Below are positions 27,706 to 37,368 of a DNA stretch of 64,000 bases, in pieces. Position 1 is the stretch's first letter. Every line of letters begins with the position of its first letter. The position numbers and the translations under genes were made by a program. Source of the DNA: Acetivibrio sp964564015 (GTDB lineage: Bacteria; Bacillota; Clostridia; Acetivibrionales; Acetivibrionaceae); the NCBI GenBank assembly GCA_964564015.1, contig CAZLZR010000010.1, positions 30,953-94,952 on the forward strand. The letters run 5' to 3'. The notes beneath the pieces were generated by a model, which was not told where the DNA came from, made no database searches, and saw nothing but the letters and a program-made list of their open reading frames with translations.

Positions 27706-28377
27706 TTGGAATTTATTAATGAAATTGAGATGAAGTTAAAGGAATTAGGAGCATTAATGATTGGGTATTCCAATGTGTCCGATAAACTCCCGGAAAGATT
27801 AAAAGAGCTGAAATATGCTATAACTATTGGAATAAGATTGTCCGATTTTATTATTGATGAGATAACAGATAAACCTACATTTACGTATTTTCATCACTAT
27901 AGAACTGTTAATGCACTGATTGATCAGATTACCCTGAGGGGTCTTCTAATGATACAGGAAAGAGGTTATAAGGTTCTGGCCGTACCTGCATCACAAACGG
28001 TCAATGATTTGGCGGATAAATACTCAGGAATTTTCCCTCATAAAACAGCGGCCGTTAAGGCAGGTTTGGGTTGGATTGGAAAAAACGGGCTTTTTATCAG
28101 TTCACAATATGGATCAAGAGTTAGACTAGGCACCATACTGACAGATATGGAAGTTCCGTGCAGCAATCTTGTTATAGCTTCGCGTTGCGGGGATTGTAAC
28201 ATATGTGTAAAAAGTTGCCCGGCAATGGCTTTGATTGGAAATAGCTGGTCTGAAGGTTGCGACAGAAGTGAAATAGTTGATGCAAAGGCGTGCAGTGACT
28301 ATATGAATTCAAAATTTAAGCATATTGGCAGAGGATCTGTGTGTGGCATTTGTGTGAAGGTTTGTCCCGGAAGATAA
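27706..28377 (+). CDS. QueG-like double 4Fe-4S cluster protein, short form
   Basis: About 223 residues. The C-terminal part has two ferredoxin-type Cys sets, CGDCNICVKSCP and a later CGICVKVCPG, preceded by HKTAAVKAGLGWIGKNGLFIS, the stretch seen in epoxyqueuosine reductase QueG. QueG is usually 310-380 residues with a fuller cobalamin-binding region, so this is a short relative and may not reduce epoxyqueuosine, particularly as queH is also present. TTG 27706 has AGAGGTG at 5 bases; ATG 27691 is the alternative. Confidence 0.82.
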   Translation: MEFINEIEMKLKELGALMIGYSNVSDKLPERLKELKYAITIGIRLSDFIIDEITDKPTFTYFHHYRTVNALIDQITLRGLLMIQERGYKVLAVPASQTVNDLADKYSGIFPHKTAAVKAGLGWIGKNGLFISSQYGSRVRLGTILTDMEVPCSNLVIASRCGDCNICVKSCPAMALIGNSWSEGCDRSEIVDAKACSDYMNSKFKHIGRGSVCGICVKVCPGR

Positions 28378-28424
28378 TTATGATAAGTTATATAGAAATC
28401 ACCAGGTATAGGAGAAAATACATA

Positions 28425-28898
28425 ATGAAAAAAGTGCTATTAATAAACGATAGTAAGCTCCAAAATCAAATAATGAAGGATATGCTCAATTCAATGAATT
28501 ACGAAGTCCATATTACGGATGAATATAATGCGTTAGCAGCTGTTCATGATTTTTGTCCTGACTTTGTAATCGCAAATTACGTTATGAAGGAGCTTAATGG
28601 GGATCAACTTGCATCTGTCATAAAAGTTCAGTATCCCAATATAAAGTGCATTATATCATCAAGTAATTCCCTTAGTATTAATGATTTTGACAGTAAGAAA
28701 ATTAATGCAATAATTAAAACTCCGGTAGACAAGGACGATCTGAAATTGATTCTTGACAGTATGAGTGGGAAGCATTCCATGGAAGAGGATGAAGATAGTT
28801 TTGAAATAAAAAAGTATTGCAGCAGTTGTGGAAGCTTTGTAGACTTAAACATAAATACCGGGTATCTATTCTGTCCAAAATGCGGTAGAAAAATATAA
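28425..28898 (+). CDS. Degenerate response-regulator receiver with C-terminal zinc ribbon
   Basis: 157 residues. The receiver-like domain spans 1-115: KKVLLIND, then PDFVIANYVMKELNG where the phosphoacceptor Asp is replaced by Asn51, and a conserved Lys in IIKTPVD. One of the N-terminal acidic pair is also Asn (N8). A C-terminal zinc ribbon follows (CSSCG at ~130, CPKCG at ~151). It is thus unlikely to be phosphorylated in the usual way and may act as a protein-interaction or nucleic-acid-binding module. ATG follows AGGAG. No histidine kinase is adjacent. Confidence 0.85.
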   Translation: MKKVLLINDSKLQNQIMKDMLNSMNYEVHITDEYNALAAVHDFCPDFVIANYVMKELNGDQLASVIKVQYPNIKCIISSSNSLSINDFDSKKINAIIKTPVDKDDLKLILDSMSGKHSMEEDEDSFEIKKYCSSCGSFVDLNINTGYLFCPKCGRKI

Positions 28899-29068
28899 AT
28901 TTTACGAAATTAATATATATTTCAAGTATCATTTCTTATATGTTATGCTATATTCAATTCTGCAGTATAGCCAATTATCCATAAAACTCACTTGATTTTT
29001 TTTGTAATTTGATTTAGGCTTATATTTGGTTCGTTAATTATTTTAATTTATTTGTGAGGAGTTTTTAT

Positions 29069-30958
29069 ATGAATATAACACTTGAAAGGATAAAAACCAA
29101 TCCGTTTGCAGGCATTACAAAACAATTCAATTTGTTTGACCTTTTTTATATAATTCTTTTTGCAGCTTCTATTTTTTGTAAAGGTGTGTTAATGCAGTTT
29201 CAGAATCACATTAGTTTCAAACCGCTTTTCTCTAAAATAAATATATTTATGGGATTATCAAGTGTGGGATTTATTTTAATTACGTTTTCCATATTGTTTA
29301 TTTTTTATTCCAGAAATAAATTATTATTTCTTATAGCCAACATATTTTTATCTGTGTTTTTGTTTGCTGATGTAATGTATTTTCGCTATTATAGCACAAT
29401 TATTACAGTTCCGGTAATATCCAATGCCAGATATTTAGGCTCCATTGGAGGTAGTGTTGTCAGTTTGCTAAGAAAAAGTGATATTTTATATTTTTTTGAT
29501 CTGCCGCTATTTAGAGCGTATTCTATAATCTTTAGAAAGAAAGCGCTTAAGAGCTCGATTATAAACAGGCTGCTGATTTCTGTATTGGCCTTTGCACTTG
29601 GAGTAGCTGCATTTGCGATAGCCAGAGGCCAAAACGATATGTCCGTTTATGATAATAATTATATTGTAAAGAATTTTGGTATAGGGTACTTTCACTACTA
29701 TGATACTAAGAAATTCATAGCAGAGAACTTAAGGGATAAAAACCTGACCAGCCAGGAAAAACAGGATATTATAGCGCATTTGGACAAAAATAGTAAAAAT
29801 TCAACCGATAGTAAATATACAGGTATAGCAAAGGGAAAAAATTTAATTGTAATACAGGTCGAAGCACTTCAGCAGTTTGTTATCGGATTAAAGGTTAATG
29901 GAAAAGAGGTTACTCCTAACCTTAACAAGCTGATGGGAGATAGTGTATACTTCAATAATATATATGTACAGGTGGCAGGAGGTAATACTTCGGATGCGGA
30001 GTTTATGACAAACAATTCCTTGTATCCGGCTAAGGAAGGAACGGCATACTTTAGATTTGCAACAAATGACTTTTATTCACTGCCGAAAATATTGAAAGAA
30101 TCGGGTTACAAATCCTATGCATCCCATGCCTATTCTCCAAGTTTTTGGAACAGGACAGAAATGTACAAGGCTATTGGTTTTGATGATTTTATAAGTCAGA
30201 ATGACCTTGTAATGGATGAATTCATTGGATGGGGCGGATGGGCTTTAAGTGACGACTCGTTTTACAGACAGACTATGGAAAAGATTGATAAAAGCCAGCC
30301 TTTTTACTCTTTTCTTATAACTCTTTCAGGTCATCACCCGTATTCATATTTTGATGACAAGCAGACTTTTGATGTCGGAGAGTATGACAAGACTTACCTC
30401 GGCAACTATCTGAAAGCTCAGAATTATGCTGATGCTGCTATAGGACGTTTTATTGAAAAGCTTAAGGAGCAGGGGCTATATGATAACAGCTTGCTGGTAA
30501 TCTACGGGGATCACCATGGACTTCCAAAAGCGCAGGGGGGAGATGATTTGTTCAAACTCCTTAATGGAAGTGACAGCAAGCTCAATTGGGCAAAACTACA
30601 GAAGGTGCCGGTATTTATGCATTGTAAAGGGATGGAAAGTGGAGTGATTGAAATGACAGGCGGTCAGATTGATATTTATCCCACAATAATGAACCTTATG
30701 GGATTAGACCATTATTTCGGAATTGGAAAAGATATGTTTAGCAGCGGTGATGGATATGCGGTTTTTAGAAACGGCTCGGTGGTAACTGATGAATATTATT
30801 ACTTCAGTGATGAAGATAAAGTATATGGTTTCAAGAACGGTGAAGAGTTGGACAAAGCAGCTTATGACAATAAAATAAATGAATATGTTGAGGACTTAAG
30901 AATTTCCGATGTGATTCTGGAGAAAAATGCATACGGGAAAATTAAATTTCAAAAATAG
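29069..30958 (+). CDS. LTA synthase family sulfatase-fold membrane protein
   Basis: 629 residues. Five hydrophobic helices (about 20-200) precede an extracellular sulfatase-like domain (~255-600). VIQVEALQ gives the first metal ligand, GGNTSDAEF the nucleophile Thr307, and YGDHHG the late metal site. This is the layout of lipoteichoic acid synthase, which polymerises glycerol phosphate from phosphatidylglycerol on the outer face of the membrane. ATG 29069 has GAGGAG; a GTG at 29054 precedes that site. Polymer specificity cannot be read. Confidence 0.92.
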   Translation: MNITLERIKTNPFAGITKQFNLFDLFYIILFAASIFCKGVLMQFQNHISFKPLFSKINIFMGLSSVGFILITFSILFIFYSRNKLLFLIANIFLSVFLFADVMYFRYYSTIITVPVISNARYLGSIGGSVVSLLRKSDILYFFDLPLFRAYSIIFRKKALKSSIINRLLISVLAFALGVAAFAIARGQNDMSVYDNNYIVKNFGIGYFHYYDTKKFIAENLRDKNLTSQEKQDIIAHLDKNSKNSTDSKYTGIAKGKNLIVIQVEALQQFVIGLKVNGKEVTPNLNKLMGDSVYFNNIYVQVAGGNTSDAEFMTNNSLYPAKEGTAYFRFATNDFYSLPKILKESGYKSYASHAYSPSFWNRTEMYKAIGFDDFISQNDLVMDEFIGWGGWALSDDSFYRQTMEKIDKSQPFYSFLITLSGHHPYSYFDDKQTFDVGEYDKTYLGNYLKAQNYADAAIGRFIEKLKEQGLYDNSLLVIYGDHHGLPKAQGGDDLFKLLNGSDSKLNWAKLQKVPVFMHCKGMESGVIEMTGGQIDIYPTIMNLMGLDHYFGIGKDMFSSGDGYAVFRNGSVVTDEYYYFSDEDKVYGFKNGEELDKAAYDNKINEYVEDLRISDVILEKNAYGKIKFQK

Positions 30959-31375
30959 ATAATGAATTGTGATGTGGCGTGTTTTAGCATTAACAAAATT
31001 AAATGGTAGTGTTAAAATACACCATAATCTAGGTGAAATTTACATTTGAATTTTATATACAGTTAGATATAATTGAATTATGGGAACCTATGAATTAGAA
31101 GAAAAATGCCAAGTAGATTTGTAATTGAATTAATATATTTCACAGCTTTAAGCTGGTGGTGTGGAGCATATCTATATTACTTGATAAAAGTTTTTATTAA
31201 GTCATTTCAATGAATAGATGCTACTCTTAAATATTAGTTTTTCTTCTAGATAGGTTCCACACTACATAAGTGAAAATATAAACTCCTCTTAATTAATGTC
31301 CTGTTTATAAAGAAACAGGGTGTATAGAATTTTGATGGGTTATAATTAAAATACTCATAGACGAATGGAGCGATA
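30959..31375. other. Intergenic stretch before the deacetylase gene
   Basis: About 415 AT-rich bases without a supportable gene, known RNA or strong terminator. Presumably it holds the deacetylase promoter. Confidence 0.5.
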
Positions 31376-32509
31376 ATGATGACTTCTATATTTAGAGCAA
31401 GTCTTGCAAAAAGTTCAGCGGTAATTATGGTAACCTTATCTCTTATGTTGTCAGGATGTTCGAACAGTTCTAAAATAAACGATAATAAAAATCCGGCTGT
31501 TTCATCACTACCTTCTGCAGTGCCAACTGAAAATGCAGTCGTTTCGCCAACACCTGAAAAGGTTGAAGCTACTCCGGCTCCCACAATTGATGTTCAGGCG
31601 GTCAAACCGGATGAATCAGGTAAAATAATGGTTGTAATGTTTCACAACTTTGTGGAGTCCTTTACACCGTCAAAATATGACAATGGAGAATATACTACGA
31701 CTTTTGACGAGTTCAGGAAGCTTTTGCCCAGCCTTTATGAAAAAGGTTACAGACTTACCAGTATGACTGATTATTTAAATAATAACATTTCCGTACCGGC
31801 AGGATGCATACCGATGATATTTACTTTTGATGATGGTACGCAAGGACAATTTAACCTTGTAAACGAGGGGGGAAACCTTGTTGCCAATAAAAATTCGGCA
31901 GTAGGGATTATTGAAGAATTTAACAAAACCCACCCTGATTTTGGTGTTGAAGGCACATTCTATGTAAATCTTGGAAATAGTACATTCAATGGTGAAGGCA
32001 CCTTGGAGCAGAGATTGAAATATCTTGCCGATAAGGGTTTTGAGATTGGTAATCATACTTATACTCATATAAATCTTAAGGAAGCTAAAGATGCTAATCA
32101 CATTCAAAAGGAAATAGGTCTCAATCAGAAGACTATGTATGAATTAATACCGGAATACAAAATGAATACTTTTTCGCTACCTTATGGTGCTCCTTCGAAA
32201 AACTTACAGGAATATGTTCATAAAGGTGAGTATGAAGGAACAAAGTATGAGAACTTTGGAATAATGGAAGTCGGTTGGGATCCTGCGTTTTCTCCGGTAA
32301 GCAAATCGTTTAATCCGCTTTCCATCCACAGAGTAAGAGCATCAGGTATTAATCCTGTGGATGCTGATCTGGCATGGTGGATTAAAAACCTTACAAGAGA
32401 AGGTCAATATATCAGTGATGGTAATGCCGATACAGTAACAATACCCAAGTCCAAGGAAGAAAATGTTGATAGCACTAAACTTCAGGGAAAGAGTTTGGTG
32501 ACATATTAG
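31376..32509 (+). CDS. Polysaccharide deacetylase (NodB homology) lipoprotein
   Basis: 377 residues. A signal peptide with lipobox LSGC (Cys near 25) and a Ser/Pro/Thr spacer lead to a carbohydrate esterase 4 domain (~85-340): FHNFVE, FTFDDGTQG (catalytic and metal Asp pair) and EIGNHTYTH (metal His pair). It should act on cell-wall glycans or, in a plant-degrading organism, on acetylated polysaccharide, tethered to the outer membrane face. Two adjacent ATG codons follow GGAGCG. A strong terminator ends the unit. Confidence 0.92.
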   Translation: MMTSIFRASLAKSSAVIMVTLSLMLSGCSNSSKINDNKNPAVSSLPSAVPTENAVVSPTPEKVEATPAPTIDVQAVKPDESGKIMVVMFHNFVESFTPSKYDNGEYTTTFDEFRKLLPSLYEKGYRLTSMTDYLNNNISVPAGCIPMIFTFDDGTQGQFNLVNEGGNLVANKNSAVGIIEEFNKTHPDFGVEGTFYVNLGNSTFNGEGTLEQRLKYLADKGFEIGNHTYTHINLKEAKDANHIQKEIGLNQKTMYELIPEYKMNTFSLPYGAPSKNLQEYVHKGEYEGTKYENFGIMEVGWDPAFSPVSKSFNPLSIHRVRASGINPVDADLAWWIKNLTREGQYISDGNADTVTIPKSKEENVDSTKLQGKSLVTY

Positions 32510-32539
32510 TATTTAACAAAAGATCATATTTTGCATTTA

Positions 32540-32577
32540 AATAACACTGGCTTGTTTCGTGCCAGTGTTATTTTTAA
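32540..32577 (+). terminator. Intrinsic terminator of the deacetylase gene
   Basis: Perfect 12-bp stem AATAACACTGGC / GCCAGTGTTATT with a 9-base loop and a TTT tail, 30 bases after the stop. Confidence 0.92.
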
Positions 32578-32767
32578 TGCCTAAGAAAGTGATTTTCTTT
32601 CTAGTATTATAAAAGTCTACCGAAAGGCTGTTACTGTAGAGGAGTAACATGGATTTAAATCAGCGAAGCCGACTTTTTTCTATTTAGCAAATATGACAGG
32701 TAGTTGTCAGTTATTTGTGATATATTAGTTGTAATAGAAAAATATGTGATAGAGGAGTGGATACGTT

Positions 32768-33379
32768 ATGACAGTTGAACAACTGCTTTCAATCGATAAA
32801 AATAATATGAAGGAAGCTTCAATAAATATTCCGAAAGATGATTTGGCACAACTTGTTGAATGGTTGGCTGAGAAAGATGATAAAATCAGGTATCAGGCTT
32901 TTTTGTTATTGCAGCAAAGGTCTCAAGAATTGGATGATGTTTACCCTTACTGGGATACTTTCAGGCTAAAGTTGAAAAGCGATAATTCGTATCAGAGAAG
33001 CATTGGAGTTATGCTAATTGCTGAAAATGTAAAATGGGATAAGGATGAAAGAATTACTGAAACAATTGATGAGTATTTATTGCTTTTATACGATGAAAAG
33101 CCTATTACAGTGCGTCAGTGTATTCAGTCTTTGTGCAAGGTGGTAAAATATAACAGTCGATTACATATGAAAATTGCAAATTCTATTATGTCTTTAGATA
33201 TACCTTCTATCAGGCAGACAATGCAAAAACTTGTTTTAACCGATATACTATCTGTTTTAGCTATAATTAGAAGCTATAAGACCTCAGATGAAATTGAGGA
33301 TTATATATTCAAGGCGATTTCAGGAGGAGTTCTCGATAAAAAGGCTATAAAGCAAGTTGAGATTATGATGGGGTTATAG
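32768..33379 (+). CDS. Alpha-solenoid (HEAT/ARM-like) protein
   Basis: 203 residues, almost entirely helical by composition, with repeated helix pairs such as RYQAFLLLQQRSQ, YQRSIGVMLIAEN and VRQCIQSLCKVV that resemble HEAT repeats. No catalytic motif, signal or membrane segment. GAGGAG lies before the ATG. Similar solitary clostridial proteins exist, but I do not recognise a function. It is a single-gene unit with a terminator after it. Confidence 0.75.
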   Translation: MTVEQLLSIDKNNMKEASINIPKDDLAQLVEWLAEKDDKIRYQAFLLLQQRSQELDDVYPYWDTFRLKLKSDNSYQRSIGVMLIAENVKWDKDERITETIDEYLLLLYDEKPITVRQCIQSLCKVVKYNSRLHMKIANSIMSLDIPSIRQTMQKLVLTDILSVLAIIRSYKTSDEIEDYIFKAISGGVLDKKAIKQVEIMMGL

Positions 33380-33429
33380 CCTTAACACAATATTTATTCC
33401 ATAGACTTTGTCATAAGAAATATGCACCT

Positions 33430-33456
33430 ACATGTATGGGATGCATGTTTTTCTTC
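33430..33456 (+). terminator. Hairpin terminator after the HEAT-like gene
   Basis: ACATGTAT / ATGCATGT stem with a GGG loop and a TTTTCTTC tail. A second 9-bp hairpin (AACATACAT / ATGTATGTT, 33461-33486) follows at once and may back it up. Confidence 0.7.
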
Positions 33457-33582
33457 ACTTAACATACATGCGCCCATATGTATGTTTTGATTTGCATAAT
33501 TTACTATACTGTATTATAATGTATATGTATTTCTATTTGTACATTGTTTTATAACAGTATATTGATAGGGAGTGTTTTAAAA

Positions 33583-33915
33583 ATGACAAAGGTTAATTCC
33601 GATTTTCATTCCAGTAAGCCTAAAAGGAGAATACCAACAGATGATGAGGTGAAAAGGAAAGCGGTGAAATTGGTCATCTCTCATATGAAAAAAAAGATTT
33701 CACAAGAATTTGTTGGTGCTGAACACGTGAATGAGTGGATAGGGAATATGGATAAACTATTGGAAAATTCAGAATTTAATCTTTCTGAGTATATTCAAAT
33801 GAGGAAAAGTTTGAATGATGTAATTGAAAGGACTCTTGATGGGAACATGAGATTTAAGCTCCGGGATTCGTGGTATAGTTTTGGTCGTGCACTTGATAAA
33901 AAAGTGAAATTGTAA
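33583..33915 (+). CDS. Hypothetical basic protein
   Basis: 110 residues from the ATG behind ATAGGGAG; an in-frame upstream start at 33544 lacks a site. Rich in Lys and Arg, predicted helical, with no membrane segment or known motif (segments such as RRIPTDDEVKRKAVKLV and EHVNEWIGNMDKLL). Not recognised. The clean ribosome binding site and downstream terminator support it as a gene. Confidence 0.65.
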   Translation: MTKVNSDFHSSKPKRRIPTDDEVKRKAVKLVISHMKKKISQEFVGAEHVNEWIGNMDKLLENSEFNLSEYIQMRKSLNDVIERTLDGNMRFKLRDSWYSFGRALDKKVKL

Positions 33916-33993
33916 TGGTATAATATTGATAGTAAAACAGAGAAATGAATTATAATGATTCTTTCGTCTCATAAAACGAATGTTTATGGAAGA

Positions 33994-34046
33994 AAGCATA
34001 ATTCCACAGCTATAATAGCTTAAAGCCTGGAATTGTGCTTTTTGTT
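33994..34046 (+). terminator. Long hairpin terminator after the basic protein gene
   Basis: 13-bp stem with G-U pairs (AAGCATAATTCCA at 33994-34006, TGGAATTGTGCTT at 34028-34040) followed by TTTGTTG. Confidence 0.78.
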
Positions 34047-34208
34047 GTAACTACGCAAAATCAAGGGTCTCACCGATTGCAGAACATACGGCGACACTTG
34101 AATATTGATTAAAAAGGAAATATTATACATTAAAAGGGAAATGATATATCATATTTATGAGGATAAAAATTGCTCAAAAACAACACTAAGTTAAGTGAGG
34201 TAATAGTT

Positions 34209-34373
34209 ATGTTCTTTAAGAAAAAAGAGAAAAACACATATAATGATGTAGTTGCAAAGATAAGAGGAGAAATAATTCAGAGCTTAAGAAAGAAAGGAGT
34301 TACTTTTGCGGACATTGATGTGGACTTCAGACAGGAAAACGTAAGTTTAAAGCTATCGATAAACGAAAAATAG
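34209..34373 (+). CDS. Small hypothetical protein
   Basis: 54 residues from ATG 34209 with a GTGAGG site; a TTG at 34170 would add 13. Lys-rich start (FFKKKEKNTYNDVVAKIRGE), then a short alpha/beta pattern ending ISINEK-like. Not recognised. The coding signal is fair and the gene lies just before a large bidirectional hairpin. Confidence 0.5.
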   Translation: MFFKKKEKNTYNDVVAKIRGEIIQSLRKKGVTFADIDVDFRQENVSLKLSINEK

Positions 34374-34405
34374 TTTTGTCCATTGGGAGAATCAGAGTGG
34401 ATTAT

Positions 34406-34477
34406 CAATATAAAAATTCTTGCCCGAACTATTCAGCTTAGAATAATGCTGAATGGCCTAGCAAGAATTTTATATTG
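34406..34477. terminator. Nested hairpin between convergent small gene and argH
   Basis: Outer 17-bp stem with a single bulge (34406-34423 against 34461-34477) enclosing an ATTCAGC / GCTGAAT hairpin (34431-34437, 34448-34454). It lies 14 bases beyond the argH stop and probably terminates both strands. Confidence 0.75.
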
Positions 34478-34491
34478 CGTCATTGATAATA

Positions 34492-35874
34492 TTATTTGTT
34501 TTTCCTATTTATGAATTCCCTGCCGTTTTGAATGGCTTCCATAAGCCTTTCCTTTGCAGGACCTCCGGGAATATTTCTTCCCGAAACGCATTTTTCCAGA
34601 CTTATCTCACTATATACATCGGTATCTATTAAGTCTGAAAAACCTTTGAATTCTTCCATGGTAAGCTCGTCAATAGCTTTGTTGTTGCCTATGCAGTAGA
34701 GCACCATTTTACCGATTATTTCATGTGCATTCCTGAAGGGTATTCCCTTCTTTACAAGGTAGTCTGCTATATCTGTCGCATTGGTAAAACCGCCCTGAGC
34801 TGCCTTGTACATGTTTTCTTTTCTTATTTTCATTGTTGCAATCATACTGGTGAAAACAGGCAAACAAAGTTTGACCGTGTCAACAGCATCAAAAATAGAT
34901 TCCTTGTCCTCCTGCATGTCTTTGTTGTAAGCGAGTGGAAGGGATTTCATGACAGTTAGAAGACCAATAAGACTTCCGTATACTCTTCCGGTTTTTCCTC
35001 TTACAAGCTCAGCTACATCAGGATTCTTCTTCTGAGGCATTATACTGCTTCCGGTGCTGTAAGCATCATCCATTTCAACAAAGCTAAATTCATGTGAAGA
35101 CCACATAATCAATTCTTCACTGAATCTGCTCAGGTGCATCATGACAATTGAGAGGCATGATGCAAGTTCAATGGCAAAATCTCTGTCACTGACACCGTCA
35201 AGACTATTTTCAGTTATTTCATCAAAGTCCAGTTCATCAGCGACCATGTGCCTGTCAAGAGGATAGGTTGTTGATGCCAGTGCTCCAGAGCCCAAAGGCA
35301 TAACATTAATTCTCTTATAACAGTCGTCAAGTCTGCCTAAGTCACGTCTGAACATCTGGAAGTATGCCATCATATGATGGGCAAGGGTAACAGGTTGAGC
35401 TCTTTGAAGATGGGTATATCCTGGAAGTATGACATCCATATTTTTTTCGGATATATCCAACAAAGTATTTTCCAGCGAAACAAGCAATTTCTTAATCTCT
35501 TTTACTTCATCCCTAAGATACATTCTGATATCGAGTGCAACCTGATCATTTCGGCTTCTGCCGGTGTGAAGCCTTTTTCCTACATCGCCGATTCTTGTAA
35601 TCAGGATTTTTTCCACATTCATATGTATATCTTCTGCATCTATTTCAAACTCAACCTGACCGTTTTCTATATCTTTTAAAATTTCTTTCAGAGTAGCCTG
35701 GATTAAATCCGAGTCCTCCTGTGGAATTATTCTGCATTTACCAAGCATTTTCGCATGCGCAATACTTCCAAGTATATCCTGCTTATACATGCGGCTGTCA
35801 AATCTTATTGATGAGTTAAAATCATCCACCGATTTGTCTGTGCTTTTTTCAAATCTACCGCCCCAGAGTTTCAT
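34492..35874 (-). CDS. argH: Argininosuccinate lyase
   Basis: Last step of arginine synthesis: argininosuccinate to arginine and fumarate. 460 residues with LWGGRF at the start, TGRSRNDQ, the catalytic-His TAxTHLQ-type region (PGYTHLQRAQP) and the fumarase/lyase signature GSSIMPQKKNP. AAGGTGA precedes the ATG. It lies 9 bases after argG on the same strand, a two-gene arg operon. Confidence 0.97.
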   Translation of the reverse strand: MKLWGGRFEKSTDKSVDDFNSSIRFDSRMYKQDILGSIAHAKMLGKCRIIPQEDSDLIQATLKEILKDIENGQVEFEIDAEDIHMNVEKILITRIGDVGKRLHTGRSRNDQVALDIRMYLRDEVKEIKKLLVSLENTLLDISEKNMDVILPGYTHLQRAQPVTLAHHMMAYFQMFRRDLGRLDDCYKRINVMPLGSGALASTTYPLDRHMVADELDFDEITENSLDGVSDRDFAIELASCLSIVMMHLSRFSEELIMWSSHEFSFVEMDDAYSTGSSIMPQKKNPDVAELVRGKTGRVYGSLIGLLTVMKSLPLAYNKDMQEDKESIFDAVDTVKLCLPVFTSMIATMKIRKENMYKAAQGGFTNATDIADYLVKKGIPFRNAHEIIGKMVLYCIGNNKAIDELTMEEFKGFSDLIDTDVYSEISLEKCVSGRNIPGGPAKERLMEAIQNGREFINRKNK

Positions 35875-35883
35875 TTTATCACC

Positions 35884-37101
35884 TTATTTGTTCTTATTTT
35901 GTTCCTTCATAAGAGCATTAACCTTCATAGGCAATCCAAAGAGATTGATAAATCCTTCCGCGTCTTTTTGGTTGTAGACAGCGTCTCTTCCAAAGGTAGA
36001 CAGCTCTTCGCTGTAAAGCGAGTAATCGGATTTTGCGCCTGCGCTCATAACATTTCCTTTGTAGAGCTTCATTCTAACCGTACCTGTTACTGTTTCCTGT
36101 GTTACATCAACAAATGCGGATAGGGCTTCACGAAGTGGTGTATACCATTGGCCGAAGTATACCAGTTCTGCAAATCTTTGAGATACTATATCCTTATAGT
36201 GAAGGGTATCTCTGTCAAGACAGAGTAATTCAAGCTCTCTGTGAGCAGCATAAAGTATGGTTCCGCCCGGAGTTTCGTATACGCCTCTTGATTTCATTCC
36301 AACAAGCCTGTTCTCAACCATGTCAACAATACCGACACCGTTTTCTCCTCCGATTTTGTTTAACACAGCGATCAACTCAACGGGATTATATTCAACTCCG
36401 TTAACCTTTTTTGGGATACCCTTTTCGAAGTATATCTCAACATATGTTGGCTTGTCCGGAGCTTTTTCCGGGGATACCATAAGTTTTAAAATCTTGTTGT
36501 ATTGTGGTTCGTTCCATGGGTCTTCAAGATCTGAACCTTCATGGCTTAAGTGCCACAGGTTCCTGTCCATGCTGTAGTTGTCCTTCTTTGAAACTGGAAT
36601 TGGAATATTCCTCGCTTCAGCGTACTCGATAGCATCTTCTCTGGATTTGATATCCCAGATTCTCCAAGGAGCTATTATCTTTAGGTGTGGAGCTAAAGCT
36701 TTGACAGTAAGTTCAAATCTAACCTGGTCATTTCCTTTACCTGTCGCACCGTGACATATAGCTGTCGCACCTTCTTTTTGTGCAATTTCAACCATTCTTT
36801 TTGCAATTATGGGTCTTGCAAAGGATGTTCCTAAAAGGTATTTGCCTTCGTAGACAGCTCCGGCCTTAAGTGTTGGAAAAATAAAGTCCGTAACAAAAAC
36901 TTCATTCAGATCTTCGATATAAATTTTGCTTGCACCTGTTTTGATAGCCTTCTCGTTTAATGGATCAAGTTCTTCGCCTTGACCAACATCAGCTGCCATT
37001 GCAATTACTTCGTAGTCATAGTTTTCTTTCAGCCAGGGAATAATTATTGATGTATCCAGTCCTCCTGAGTATGCCAGGATCACTTTTTCCTTTTGACTCA
37101 T
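35884..37101 (-). CDS. argG: Argininosuccinate synthase
   Basis: ATP-dependent joining of citrulline and aspartate. 405 residues with the PP-loop AYSGGLDTS at the N-terminus, the GATGKGNDQVRFE substrate loop and WNEPQYNK. GAGGTAATA precedes the ATG. First gene of the argGH operon. Its ~170-base leader holds a promoter, possible ARG boxes and a hairpin. Confidence 0.97.
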   Translation of the reverse strand: MSQKEKVILAYSGGLDTSIIIPWLKENYDYEVIAMAADVGQGEELDPLNEKAIKTGASKIYIEDLNEVFVTDFIFPTLKAGAVYEGKYLLGTSFARPIIAKRMVEIAQKEGATAICHGATGKGNDQVRFELTVKALAPHLKIIAPWRIWDIKSREDAIEYAEARNIPIPVSKKDNYSMDRNLWHLSHEGSDLEDPWNEPQYNKILKLMVSPEKAPDKPTYVEIYFEKGIPKKVNGVEYNPVELIAVLNKIGGENGVGIVDMVENRLVGMKSRGVYETPGGTILYAAHRELELLCLDRDTLHYKDIVSQRFAELVYFGQWYTPLREALSAFVDVTQETVTGTVRMKLYKGNVMSAGAKSDYSLYSEELSTFGRDAVYNQKDAEGFINLFGLPMKVNALMKEQNKNK

Positions 37102-37278
37102 GTTATTACCTCCTCAAATATGTTAGAATATTTAATAGTTATGTTATATATTATTGATGAAAAACACCGGAATTAAATAAAAAGGATGTTTTTCATCTAA
37201 ATTAGATAACATATGGTTGCTAAAATAGATTTAACTTTAGTTTTCGTTATCTATATTCTAATAAATATAATGGAATAT

Positions 37279-37307
37279 ATTATACAATAAGATGTATAAA
37301 TATGCAA
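37279..37307 (-). promoter_or_regulatory. Sigma-A-type promoter of argGH
   Basis: Reading the minus strand: TTGCAT (37307-37302), a 17-base spacer and TATAAT (37284-37279). A sequence resembling an ARG box (TATGAATAATTAT) lies just upstream at about 37311-37324. Confidence 0.6.
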
Positions 37308-37368
37308 CAAAATAGATAATTATTCATAGTGCAATTGTTTTATATTCTTTATTTCAGGATGTGTTCAA

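Noticed and set aside
37102..37368. T-box or riboswitch in the argG leader
   Set aside because: No T-box sequence, specifier-type stem or terminator/antiterminator pair could be traced; only a single hairpin is present.
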